Made by a program: the position numbers and the translations under genes. The notes below the pieces were generated by a model. It had not been told where the DNA came from and searched no databases. It worked only from the letters and a program-made list of their open reading frames with translations. A DNA stretch of 64,000 bases from Neocallimastix lanati (nom. inval.) (taxonomy: Eukaryota > Neocallimastigomycota > Neocallimastigomycetes > Neocallimastigales > Neocallimastigaceae): contig JACVTC010000034.1 of assembly GCA_016946835.1 (NCBI GenBank), positions 1,266,001 through 1,330,000 on the forward strand, given 5' to 3'. Below, in pieces: positions 1 through 24,400 of this stretch; positions within the stretch are counted from its first letter, which is position 1, and every line of letters begins with the position of its first letter.

Positions 1-44
1 TTTTATTATAATTTTTCATTTTTTCTTCTTATATTATTATAATT

Positions 45-7988
<7,944 letters not shown>

Positions 7989-8030
7989 TAATTTAAAATC
8001 ATTATTGTGTTACAAATATCAAAGTCAAAA

Positions 8031-8065
<35 letters not shown>

Positions 8066-8898
8066 CTAATCTTTATTCATTTAAACATATATATATTTAT
8101 TTATATAAATATAATAAAAATTTATATCACATTATTGATTTATTTTATTTATTTTATTTATTTATTTATCCATAAAATAAATAAAAAATGAGATAAAAAA
8201 TTAATATATAGACAATCATTAATAGAATTATATATATATAAAAATTATTATAATAGAATTTTATAAAAAAAAAATTGAAGTAAAAAGAAAAAAAAAATAA
8301 CAATAAAAAAATAAAACTATAATAATAGTATAAATCCATATAAAAAAAATTTTTTTAAAAAAAAAATATTATTATTATAACATCAAAAATTAATATTTTC
8401 ATTAATGTATTTTAATTTAATTTTCTATTTTTTTTTTTTTTTTAAAAAAAACTTTAATTTATTTTTATCCTAATTAGGCAAAATATATATGAATTTGTAG
8501 CTTATTAAAATATATACTGATGATAATAAATAATAATTTTTGTTGTTTTTTTCATATATATTATTATTATTATTATTTTTTTAAAAAAAAAAAAAAAATT
8601 AAATACAATAAAATTAATTTTTCCAAAAATTTTATAATAAGCATTTTAAAGTTTTTGTTATATTTTTATTAAAATTTTACTCTTTAAATCAAAATTTCTC
8701 AGTTTTAAATAATAACGATAATAATAGTTTTAATAATAAAACAATTATGATTAATATAATAATAATTATAAAAATAATATTAATATATATATGATTAGAA
8801 AATTGCAATAATTATAATTATACAATAATTATAACAAATATTTTGAATACTAAATTAGTGATTAATTTTAATATAAATTTATATAATTAATAATAAAG
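7989..8898. other. Intergenic, IQGAP 3' side and promoter of Asn-rich gene
   Basis: A 910-bp AT-rich gap between two genes in the same direction. It holds a TA dinucleotide run (8035-8060), several A and T runs and short TTTA repeats. No coding stretch, RNA gene or convincing promoter motif is visible. Confidence 0.8.
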
Positions 8899-10619
8899 AT
8901 GCTTTTAAGTGAGGAAGAATATAACAACAATAAAGATATGCTTATAATTGATAAAAATAAACTTACAAATTCATTTCAATTTGATAAAAGATTTTTGAAG
9001 TCTAAATTTAATATTAATGATACAATTATTAATGAAGTAATAATAATAATAATAATAATAACGTTTTTAATTATATTTCAATAATTATAATATTAATATT
9101 ATTTTTTACTTTTCTTTTATTTTATATATTATTATATTATTTTATTCAATATATAATTATATAATTGATTGTTCATAAAGCCAACTGATGGTAATAATTC
9201 TAATATAATTAACACTAGTTATAATTTAATTGAATAATAATATTTTTTTTTTTTTTTTTTTTTTTTTTTGAGCAAATACTATAAAATATATAATTATTTT
9301 TATTTAACATATTTTATTTATCATTATATACTTATCATTATATTTATCATTATATTATATAAAAAAAAATAAAAATAACATAAAAAATAAAAAATAAAAA
9401 AAGAAGCTGACGATAAAATCATAAGTGAAGAATTTATAAATTTGTATTTAAAAGAAGATGACTCGAAAGGATTAGCACAAGATTATAGTCGAATATCATC
9501 AGCATCATCGAGATCAAGCGGTTATGATAGCCATAATGATTATTCATATGGTAATAATAAAAAAAAAAAAAAAAAAAAAAAATTTAAATAATGTTTTTAT
9601 TTCTATTATTATTAATATTATTTTTATTATTTATTTATTTATTTATATTAATATTCATTGTTATTATTTTTTTGTTATAAATAAATTATAATTAAATATA
9701 TATTTAATGAAAACAAAAACAAAAAAAAAAAGGTAAAAAAAAAACAATAGATAATAATTCAATACCAATACAACGATCTTCTTCTACACTTATTATTGAC
9801 GATTCTCCTTATGATAATTCTTTTGGACAGAGTGATGATTCATCATTATTAACAGAAATAATGGATCCATTGAAATCTAATGAAAATTCATTAAATATTG
9901 ATACTTCTCTAAGAGATACATTGAAGATAATATTCAATGATGATTCTGATCATGAATTTGTTTCATATATTAAAACCACCAAAAAAAAAGAACCAATTTC
10001 TGTAAATTCTACAAAAATAAATGGTAAACTAAGGAAAAAAAGTATTTTTAAAAGTGAAATAAAAGATGATTTAAATACAAATAAAATTCAAGATGGAGGC
10101 TTTATAAATGATTTATTAATTCAAGGTAATAAAGTTACAATGCAAAAATATTATAATCCTATATCGCTAAATTATTATGCGCCAAATCCAGAAATAAGCT
10201 ATGGCGTAGGCAATCATAACAATAATATTAATGCATTAATCAATAATAAATCGTTAAATATTGAAGTTACCAATACGTCATCTTCACCAGAAAAACCTAA
10301 AACATATATAAAAAAGAAATATACAAATAAAAAGGCTTTCGATAAAGCTTTCCTAAAAGATATAAATATTTTTGAGAATAATAATATAGATGATATCCAA
10401 AATAATTATGATTATAATTATAATTCTAAAAATCTAACATCAAATAATCCCCATAAAAAGTCATCATCAACAATGTTTAAATCATCTAGCAACAGTTTAA
10501 TCAAAATAAATACTGGATATAATGCATTCTCAAACAATTCATCTCAAAAAAATAAATTAAATAAAAATAATAATAATAATTATAAATTTATTAATAATAA
10601 CAATAGCAATAGCTATAAA

Positions 10620-10677
<58 letters not shown>

Positions 10678-10702
10678 CTAAAAATAAAACTAAAAATAAA
10701 AC

Positions 10703-10792
<90 letters not shown>

Positions 10793-11762
10793 GAGTAATA
10801 ATGATTATATTAATATGATTAATGAATATAGAGTGATAACAGATAAAAAAAGTTCAACGAATAGAAAAGAAATAAATATAACTAAATATGATATATCAAG
10901 TTTACTGAATATATCATCGGATTCTGATTACATGAAAGTTTTAGAAAACTCTTATTTATCTATTAACATAGAAAACTCAGATTCCATTGTTGATCATGGA
11001 AACAATAATTTTGTTCTAGATAATACCAAAACTAATACAAAGAAAATGGAAAAGAAGGAATCAAAAATAAATATAAATCAAAATTCATCAAATACTATTA
11101 CTAAAAATAATATCAACAGTCAGAAGAAGAATAATAAAATAACAAATAATAATAATAATAATAATAAAGGATTGAACATAAATAAAACTAAGAATAAGAA
11201 TAATATCTCGAATATAAATACTACTACTACTATTGTTAATAGTAACAATAATAATAGAAGTATTAGTAGAATTAATAGCATTAGTAGTATTGGAAGTAAT
11301 AATAGTAATATAAAAAAATCGAAAGATAGCAATTATGATAATTTTAATTATGATGAAAATGAAGAAGATGAAAATGATTTGCAATTTGAATTTTTTATTC
11401 CAACTGCACCAATAACTTCAAGTGGCTATTATAGAAACTATAAAAATAAAAATATTACCGATAGTGTATCAATGTATGGTAATGATGATTATAAATATGT
11501 ACTAATCAATAAAAAAATTAAGAATAATTGCCATAACAATAATTATTATAATAATAATAATAAAAAAGTTATTATTAATAATATGAATGATCTAGAAATA
11601 AATAATAATAATAGTAATAGTAATAATAATAAAATCAATTGTATTAATGGACAAAAAATAATTAGCAATAATAATAATATAAATGTTAATAGTAATGGTA
11701 CAAATAATAATAATAATGATATAAATAGTAGTAGTAATAATAATAATAACGATAATGATATA

Positions 11763-11815
<53 letters not shown>

Positions 11816-12130
11816 TGATGCTACTATTACTAATAATAATAATAATAATGCTACTATTACTAATAATAATAATAATAATGATGATGCTACTATTACTAAT
11901 AATAATAATAATAATGCTACTATTACTAATAATAATAATAATAATGCTACTATTACTAATAATAATAATAATAATAATAATGCTACTATTACTAATAATA
12001 ATAATAATAATAATAATAATGCTACTATTACTAATAATAATAATAATAATGCTACTATTACTAATAATAATAATAATAATAATAATAATGCTACTATTAC
12101 TAATAATAATAATAATAATGCTACTATTAC

Positions 12131-12162
<32 letters not shown>

Positions 12163-12211
12163 CTACTACTATTACTAATAATAGAAATAATAATAATACT
12201 ACTACTATTAC

Positions 12212-12270
<59 letters not shown>

Positions 12271-12929
12271 GGAAAAATGTCAATAATAATAATAATAATA
12301 ATAACAGTAATAATAATGATAATAATATTATAAAAAAATTAAAAAATAATAATCCTACTAATATAAATAATAATGAAAGTAAAGAATATGAAGTAGATTC
12401 ACAATTATATTCATATGTTGTTCCAAGTTCATTAATGACTTCATATACTCAACATACTAACAATACTATTGCTAATAATACATCAATTCATGATAATGAT
12501 GATTATGAATTAGAAGACCAAAACAAAAAGAATAACTACCTTTTTGATGATATACTATATGATAATAATGATAATAGAGTTATTGATAGTTTAATGAGAA
12601 TACCTTCTGCAGAAATAGTTGTAGATGATTCCATAGTGTATAATGAAAGTGATGATAAATATAGAAATGAATATATTGATGAATATACTTATGAATATGA
12701 AAATAGAAATGAAAATGGAAACAATAATTCAATAAATAAAAAGTCATTATGTACTAATTTAGACTTGCTTAATTTTATTAATAAAAATAAATTAATTAAT
12801 AAAAACTTCAATTCTATCTTTATATCTAATATGGATGAAAATTTATCAGCTTGGGATGATACCACAGAAATGAACAATTATAATAATAACAATAATAACA
12901 ATATTACTACTACTCGTACTACTACTGCT

Positions 12930-13009
<80 letters not shown>

Positions 13010-13187
13010 AAATATAAATAATTCTGTAAATACTGATAATGTCGATAATTCAAATGACGAAAATAATTCTTCTATTATAAACTTTAGTTTTAATAATTAT
13101 TTAAAAAATCCATATGAAAATATAAGTGAGGTCAAAATTTCAAATTATTTTAAAAAAGTTAACTCAAAATCTTTAAAACTTCATTAA
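8899..13187 (+). CDS. Asn-rich low-complexity protein, unknown function, 4 exons
   Basis: Exons 8899-9036, 9181-9190, 9404-9550 and 9733-13187 total 3750 nt and give 1249 aa in one frame. The 10-nt exon 2 is needed: joining exon 1 directly to exon 3 hits a stop at once. I recognise no family. The first ~250 residues are the least repetitive, with acidic and Ser-rich patches (SSASSRSSGYDSHND, RSSSTLIIDDSP) and basic KKKEP/LRKK patches. Then come long poly-Asn tracts (10622-10790), acidic segments (NYDENEEDENDLQFEFFIP), about 10 tandem ATIT-Asn(6-10) units (11819-12220) and more poly-Asn near 12935-13005. It ends EVKISNYFKKVNSKSLKLH. No transmembrane segment or signal peptide is evident. The pattern suggests a disordered, possibly nuclear or phospho-regulated protein, but that is a guess. 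Confidence 0.8.
11819..12270 (+). repeat. Coding minisatellite encoding ATIT-Asn(n) units
   Basis: Tandem units of the form gctactattact followed by 6-10 AAT codons give about ten ATIT-Asn blocks, then one ATTIT and one TTTIT variant, then pure poly-Asn. Unit length varies only by whole AAT codons, so the frame is kept. Antisense open frames over this block (poly-Leu with VIVA) are shadows of the repeat. Confidence 0.9.
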
Positions 13188-13541
13188 ATAATGATTGAAT
13201 GAAACATTATATCTTAATTAATATATATATATATTAATAAATTTTAAAGAGAAAAGAAAAATATTAAAAGAAAAGAAAAAGTTAATAAAAATTATAATAA
13301 TTTTAAAAAACTATCATTAATATTTTAATTATGGATTTTATTATTTTTATTATTATTTTTTTTTTTTTTTTTTTTTTTTTATTTTATTTTATTTTTATAT
13401 AAATTTATTTTTTATTTATTATTAAAATTATTATCATTATTATTTTATAAATTAAATTCGATTTATTTATAGTTTATTGGTTAATTAATTTATTCTATAA
13501 TTATTTAAAAACATGTATAAACATTGAATTAGACGTAATAA

Positions 13542-13589
<48 letters not shown>

Positions 13590-13665
13590 TTTGCTTCTTC
13601 TTCTTTTTCTTTATATGATAAATTATATAATTCTATAGTAATTCGTTTAATTTGAAAAAGATTTT
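13188..13665. other. Convergent intergenic region with long poly-T tracts
   Basis: A 478-bp gap between the Asn-rich gene (+) and INTS9 (-), serving as both 3' flanks. It contains T runs at about 13348-13380 and 13547-13587 (41 T). No gene is seen. Confidence 0.8.
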
Positions 13666-17074
<3,409 letters not shown>

Positions 17075-17163
17075 TTTTTATTATTTTTCTGAAATTAAAA
17101 TTTATATTATTAAATAATTCGGATATATGAAAATAATAATTTATATGTAAAATACAGATATCA

Positions 17164-17199
<36 letters not shown>

Positions 17200-17815
17200 C
17201 TTATATACTTTATATTTTATAATTTCAATTAAATTTCATTAATTTATCTTTAAAATTTTATGAAAATTAAATTATGAACATTTTTTATTATTAAAAATGA
17301 TATTTTAATATATATTAATATATAATATATATTATTAAAGATGTTAAGGTTAGATTAATATTCCATAAATTAAAATAAATTTTATATTTTATATAGATAT
17401 GGTTAATATATATCAAAAATATATATCAAAAATATTTTTTTTTAATTTATTAATGTCATTTTATATTTCTTTTTCTTAATTAGAATATATTTTTAATTTT
17501 AATAAAAATATACTATAATTATATGTATTAATTTACTTTTATATAAAATAAAATTTTATACACAATATATTTTTTAGTTCGTTGTTTTAAAAAGCTTTAT
17601 AGTAATTGTATAATAAAGCTTGGAAATTAAATTTTTAGATAGCAACACTAATAATAATTAATAAATTTCAAAAGAAAATTAATATATAATATTATTAATA
17701 TTCTAAATTTAGCGAAACTATAATATATATAATTCTTTCAAATTAATATTCATTAAATATATTTTTATTGAAATTAAAATTTTATAAAAGTACTTTTGTT
17801 TAATAAATAATAAAT
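17075..17815. promoter_or_regulatory. Divergent promoter region, INTS9 (-) / BORCS5-like (+)
   Basis: The 741 bp between two start codons facing away from each other must hold both promoters. It contains a short (AAT)n block (17166-17198) and mixed AT-rich sequence with a slightly more complex stretch around 17575-17660. No motif can be named with confidence. Confidence 0.55.
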
Positions 17816-18291
17816 ATGAAGGTATTATATATCGAAATAGTTATATCTTAAGAGTAACCATTAATTTGTATTATTATTTTATCTTATATATTAAAAGGAA
17901 GATCCAAATGATAAAATTATAGTTGTTACTCAAAAAAAAGAAGAGGAGGAAATTGAACCTGAAATAGAAACACTTAAAAATATTAAAAAAGTAAGAATGA
18001 AACAATTATAAAGAATGAACACTCTAAAAAACATTAATAAATTAATAGAATATATAGAATAAAAAAAAAAAAAGTTACATTTCAAATACATTTCAAATAC
18101 ATTTCAAATACATTTCAAATAGCATATCATTAATATATCATTAATATTAATAATTATTATAACCATTTCTTTTATTAACTTTTTAAAAGGTTCAACCACT
18201 TCTTTCAACTATTGATAGTTTAAATTGGAATAATTTTTTTTCAAATAGAAAAAATAATCAAACTATTCCAGGTAATAATAATAACAAATAA

Positions 18292-18344
<53 letters not shown>

Positions 18345-18793
18345 TTAAGTAAAATTACATTCATTTAAATAAACTATACATTAATCATTTAATGTAAATC
18401 CAATAATGTAGAAACTTTAAATCCTCAAGCATTTATTAATTTTTTTGAACAATATCAACAATACATTATGAAATGTTCACAAACTGTTATTAAAGACCAA
18501 GTAAATTATATATTGCTTTATAAATAATTTTGATATATAAAAATAACCTATTAATATAATTAATATATTATATTTTCTTTCAACTGTAACATATAATTAT
18601 AAGAATATACTATCCAGTAATTTCAAGCAATTATTAAGTTATTGTAATGATATAGAAGGACAAGTTTCACAAAAATTAACACGGACAAAACATATAGAAG
18701 ATCAACTAGTTGGATACGAAATAAGTACATGTTTTTATTTTAAATATATATATATATATATATACTTTTTTTTTTTTATTACTTTAATAATAT

Positions 18794-18835
<42 letters not shown>

Positions 18836-19026
18836 TAATTATATATATATAATGTGAAGTATCAAAAATTGAAGATGATATAGAAAAAACACAAATTCTC
18901 ATTTCAGATATAATAAGTAAAATTGATAAATTGGATGAGATTATTCCAGATGAATTAAAAATAAAAAATAATCCTGATAAATATTCAAAAATTCATAAAA
19001 TAAAAGAAACTCACAATCTACTATAA
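17816..19026 (+). CDS. BORCS5: BORCS5 (myrlysin)-like BORC complex subunit, 6 exons
   Basis: BORC sits on the lysosome surface and recruits Arl8 to couple lysosomes to kinesin. Exons 17816-17821, 17898-17990, 18190-18271, 18412-18500, 18604-18724 and 18860-19026 total 558 nt, 185 aa, close to the ~196 aa of animal BORCS5. Supporting order: a DPNDKIIVV segment with acidic run, then LKNIKKVQPLL, then FINFFEQYQQYIMKCSQTVI-KDQ, then coiled-coil-forming helices (SKIDKLDEIIPDELKIKN). Animal BORCS5 has the same order of a VVV segment, a DPxxL/RYQxH-like helix with AxxVxxDQ, and an LLDRLNxxLPEGERL-like end. The first exon is only ATGAAG, so the protein begins Met-Lys and lacks the Gly2 used for myristoylation in animals, unless a different start is used. 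The call rests on remembered family features. Confidence 0.65.
18294..18340. repeat. Poly-A tract of 47 nt in BORCS5-like intron 3
   Basis: An uninterrupted A run inside the intron between 18271 and 18412; no coding role. Confidence 0.95.
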
Positions 19027-19588
19027 ATTCTGTCAATGCTTTATTTCCTTTAAAACTAATACTTATACATATTTGAAAGTTAATACCAATTGCATACATA
19101 TATATAAAATTCAATTATTTTTGTGTATTTTTTTTTTTATTTTTGAAGGTAAAATAATTTTATTTAAAAAAAAATGAATTGTATATAATAAAAAGTATTT
19201 AATATAAATTTTAAAATTTTAAAATTTATATTAATATTTCTTTAAAATATATTATATATATTTTTATAATAATTTTATAAAAATTTTTAATATATAATAT
19301 ATTATTTTTTTTATTAAAATCTATTAAATATTTTATGTAATATATATAAATTTACTTATTACTAATAAAAATATACGTATTTAAAAAATATTATTTTCTT
19401 TGTTTAATTATAATTATAAATATTATTTTTTTTTTAATATTATATAAATTAATTTAAATTAAATAAAAATATTGAATTCAATAAAAAGCATTTCTTATAT
19501 TAAAAGTTTTCAAATTAATATGAAACATTAATTGATAAATATATGGAAATTATTAGTTTAAAATTGCATTATGATAGCTTAATTTGGT
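19027..19588. other. Convergent intergenic region
   Basis: 562 bp between the stops of the BORCS5-like (+) and SZRD1-like (-) genes. It is nearly pure A/T with no gene-like segment and is assumed to hold both polyadenylation sites. Confidence 0.75.
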
Positions 19589-20219
19589 TCAATTAGAATT
19601 TCCAAAAATCTTTATTCTTGCTTTTTTATATTCTTCTTCGCGTTCTGCTAAAGACTTTGTTGGAGTAATTACATTTCTTTTTATTTGAATTTCTTCACGA
19701 TCCTTATTTTTTTCATTTTTATCTTTTTTCAAAATCTTTATCTATTATATATATATATAAATTTGTCATTAAAAAATATCATAACAAATTAATAAATATA
19801 TTATGTTAATTAAATAATATACTTGTGGGGTATATCCATTATTAAATTCCTCTGTTTGTAATATATATTTTTTCTTTTCACTGAAAATATAATAAATATT
19901 AATATATTCATATATTTATGTAAATATATATATTACATTAATAATTTTATGATTTAAAATATAAATATTTTTATATTAAAATAATTACAATTTTGGTATA
20001 GCAATTGGTTCATGATCTTCTAATTCCCAGTCATCAAGCTTATTATAAAACAGTGGGAAATAATAAAAATAAATCAATTATTATTAATATTTTAAATTTT
20101 TTTTTTTTTCTTATTGAAAATATATTACACATTTCATATTATTTTATTAAATAAAAATTATAATTACAAATGTATTTTACCTCTTCGGTTTTTCCTATAT
20201 TGTTTTCTTTGCAAATCAT
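19589..20219 (-). CDS. SZRD1: SZRD1-like SUZ domain protein, 4 exons
   Basis: Small protein with a SUZ RNA-binding domain. Exons in transcription order: 20219-20181, 20038-19989, 19880-19823, 19741-19589; 300 nt, 99 aa, in frame throughout. It begins MICKENNIGKTEE, followed by the acidic WELEDHEPIAIP motif, which resembles the conserved N-terminal SWEEAADSGEI segment of SZRD1. Then comes TPQIKILKKD (SZRD1 has PQIRILKRP), and the protein ends with the SUZ core TPTKSLAEREEEYKKARIKI-FGNSN. The order of W-acidic motif, PQIKILK and SLAEREEEY-ARIKIFG is diagnostic. It is shorter than human SZRD1 (about 150 aa) because the linkers and the C-terminal tail after the SUZ core are missing. Confidence 0.82.
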
Positions 20220-21489
20220 TATAAATGATATATATAAATGATATGTATATTATTACTATAAATTTTTATAAAATATATAAATATAATAGTACAAAAATTA
20301 ATATTAAATAAAATAAAATAAAATAAATAAAAAATAATAAAAATAAAAAAAATAAAAAAAATAAAAATTATTATTTGAAATTTATGAAATAAAAAAAAAT
20401 GTATTAGTAAATAATTATAAAAAAAATTTTTTAAAATATTTTTTAATATAAAAAATAATTTAAATTAAACTTTGTATATTTCTCAATAATAATTTGTATT
20501 TTTAAAAATTCAATTATGCCATCAGTTTTTTACATATTGTAATAAAACATATTATGTAGGACGTCAGATTTAATTTCATATATATTTAGAATGTTTTATT
20601 TAATAATTGTTCCTTTAAAGAAAGAGAAATAAATGAAATATAATATAATACATAAATATATATGTATCATTATTAATATTACATAATAATATTATAAGAA
20701 TATATAATATACATGTTATAAATACCATAATATAGGCTTGCCATGTTTCTTAATCTTGAAAACTATTATTATTTTTTTTTATGTATCTATCATAATAGCA
20801 ATAAATTATTTAAATATAATATATAAATATTTACATTATATTTAATGGGAATGTGGCATTTCGTCAAGTTGAAAATTATTAAATAAATAAATAAAATTAA
20901 ATATTATTAATATCGAATAAAAACAATTTTTAAAAAAAAAATTATTTTGAATTAATATTTATTTATTTATTCGTTTATTTATATCAATACTGTACTTGGC
21001 GAAATGCAACCTGGTGAAATACAATTTTGGGAAATGCAACTCTCCCAAATTTAATGTATCATACTCAATATATAAAATATAATATGTAAAATGGATGTGG
21101 TGTATTTCGGAACGTTGCATTTCGGAATATATCTTTATATGAATTGAGGCGTAGTTCACTAAACTGTTGAAGTATATGTGACAGTGGTGACTTAATTTAT
21201 TTTTGATAAATAAATAATAACATTTAAATTTTTAGGGAGAGGTCCAAAACGCCAAATTTTTTCACGTGATATATCAAATTTTGAGGCTTTTTAAATTAAT
21301 AGTTATATGATACTATTTTGTTGTATTATTAATTTGTAATTTTTTTCTTAAAATTTATTAAGTGAATAATTAAATAAATTATAATGGTTAGATAAAAATA
21401 AATATTTTTTTACATAAAAAAAAAATAAAATAAAATATTCAAACAATTAAAAATTTAATATTCAAACAATTAAAAGGTTTATTTTAAAA
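20220..21489. other. Intergenic with MITE-like terminal motifs
   Basis: Mostly A/T, but 20840-21300 carries short GC-richer motifs in both orientations: GTGGCATTTCGTCAAGTTG (20852-20870), GGCGAAATGCAACC (20998-21011), GAAATGCAACTCTCCC (21031-21046), GTTGCATTTCGG (21114-21125) and GGGAGAGGTCC (21236-21246). They match motifs near 30490, 41640 and 58600 and look like terminal inverted repeats of decayed non-autonomous DNA transposons. No reading frame here is convincing. Confidence 0.5.
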
Positions 21490-24400
21490 AAAAAAAATAT
21501 TAATAAAATACTTTAACAATTATATAGATTTATTTATTTAAAAAAAATATTAATAAAATACTTTAACAATTATATAGATTTATTTATTTAAAAAATATTA
21601 ATAAAATATTTAAACAACTATTAATAAAATACTTTAACAATTATATAGATTTATTTATTTAAAAAATATTAATAAAATATTTAAACAACTATTAATAAAA
21701 TACTTTAGCAATTATATAGATTTATTTATTTAAAAAATATTAATAAAATATTTAAACAATTATATAGATTTATTTATTTAAAAAAAAATATTAATAAAAT
21801 ACTTTAACAATTATATAGATTTATTTATTTAAAAAATATTAATAAAATATTTAAACAATTATATAGATTTATTTATTTAAAAAAAATATTAATAAAATAC
21901 TTTAACAATTATATAGATTTATTTATTTAAAAAATATTAATAAAATATTTAAACAACTATTAATAAAATACTTTAGCAATTATATAGATTTATTTATTTA
22001 AAAAAAATATTAATAAAATACTTTAACAATTATATAGATTTATTTATTTAAAAAATATTAATAAAATATTTAAACAACTATTAATAAAATACTTTAACAA
22101 TTATATAGATTTATTTATTTAAAAAAAATATTAATAAAATACTTTAGCAATTATATAGATTTATTTATTTAAAAAAAAATATTAATAAAATACTTTAACA
22201 ATTATATAGATTTATTTATTTAAAAAAAATATTAATAAAATACTTTAACAATTATATAGATTTATTTATTAAAAAAATATTAATAAAATATTTAAACAAC
22301 TATTAATAAAATACTTTAGCAATTATATAGATTTATTTATTTAAAAAAAATATTAATAAAATACTTTAACGATTATATAGATTTATTTATTTAAAAAATA
22401 TTAATAAAATATTTAAACAACTATTAATAAAATACTTTAACAATTATATAGATTTATTTATTTAAAAAAATATTAATAAAATACTTTAACAATTATATAG
22501 ATTTATTTATTTAAAAAAAAATATTAATAAAATACTTTAACAATTATATATATTTATTTATTTAAAAAAAAATATTAATAAAATACTTTAACAATTATAT
22601 AGATTTATTTATTTAAAAAAAAATATTAATAAAATACTTTAACAATTATATAGATTTATTTATTTAAAAAATATTAATAAAATATTTAAACAACTATTAA
22701 TAAAATACTTTAACAATTATATAGATTTATTTATTTAAAAAAAATATTAATAAAATACTTTAACAATTATATAGATTTATTTATTTAAAAAAAAATATTA
22801 ATAAAATACTTTAACAATTATATAGATTTATTTATTTAAAAAATATTAATAAAATATTTAAACAATTATATAGATTTATTTATTTAAAAAAAATATTAAT
22901 AAAATACTTTAACAATTATATAGATTTATTTATTTAAAAAATATTAATAAAATATTTAAACAATTATATAGATTTATTTATTTAAAAAAAATATTAATAA
23001 AATACTTTAACAATTATATAGATTTATTTATTTAAAAAAAATATTAATAAAATACTTTAACAATTATATAGATTTATTTATTTAAAAAATATTAATAAAA
23101 TATTTAAACAATTATATAGATTTATTTATTTAAAAAAAATATTAATAAAATACTTTAACAATTATATAGATTTATTTATTTAAAAAATATTAATAAAATA
23201 TTTAAACAATTATATAGATTTATTTATTTAAAAAAAATATTAATAAAATACTTTAACAATTATATAGATTTATTTATTTAAAAAAAATATTAATAAAATA
23301 CTTTAACAATTATATAGATTTATTTATTTAAAAAATATTAATAAAATATTTAAACAACTATTAATAAAATACTTTAACAATTATATAGATTTATTTATTT
23401 AAAAAATATTAATAAAATATTTAAACAATTATATAGATTTATTTATTTAAAAAAAATATTAATAAAATACTTTAACAATTATATAGATTTATTTATTTAA
23501 AAAATATTAATAAAATATTTAAACAATTATATAGATTTATTTATTTAAAAAAAATATTAATAAAATACTTTAACAATTATATAGATTTATTTATTTAAAA
23601 AAAATATTAATAAAATACTTTAACAATTATATAGATTTATTTATTTAAAAAATATTAATAAAATATTTAAACAACTATTAATAAAATACTTTAACAATTA
23701 TATAGATTTATTTATTTAAAAAATATTAATAAAATATTTAAACAATTATATAGATTTATTTATTTAAAAAAAATATTAATAAAATACTTTAACAATTATA
23801 TAGATTTATTTATTTAAAAAATATTAATAAAATATTTAAACAATTATATAGATTTATTTATTTAAAAAAAATATTAATAAAATACTTTAACAATTATATA
23901 GATTTATTTATTTAAAAAAAATATTAATAAAATACTTTAACAATTATATAGATTTATTTATTTAAAAAAAATATTAATAAAATACTTTAACAATTATATA
24001 GATTTATTTATTTAAAAAATATTAATAAAATATTTAAACAACTATTAATAAAATACTTTAACAATTATATAGATTTATTTATTTAAAAAATATTAATAAA
24101 ATATTTAAACAATTATATAGATTTATTTATTTAAAAAAAATATTAATAAAATACTTTAACAATTATAAAGATTTATTTATTTAAAAAATATTAATAAAAT
24201 ATTTAAACAATTATATAGATTTATTTATTTAAAAAAAATATTAATAAAATACTTTAACAATTATATAGATTTATTTATTTAAAAAAAAATATTAATAAAA
24301 TACTTTAACAATTATATAGATTTATTTATTTAAAAAAAAATATTAATAAAATACTTTAACAATTATATATATTTATTTATTTAAAAAAAAAAATATTAAT

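Noticed and set aside
11546-12283. 245-aa antisense Leu/Val/Ile/Ala repeat protein and a 173-aa Met/Leu/Ile repeat frame
   Set aside because: Shadows of the AAT-based coding repeat of the sense gene. The sense frame alone joins to complex sequence at both ends.
20959-21159. 66-aa minus-strand frame with HIHFTYY-type sequence
   Set aside because: It lies across the MITE-like motifs; it has no family resemblance and no splice context.
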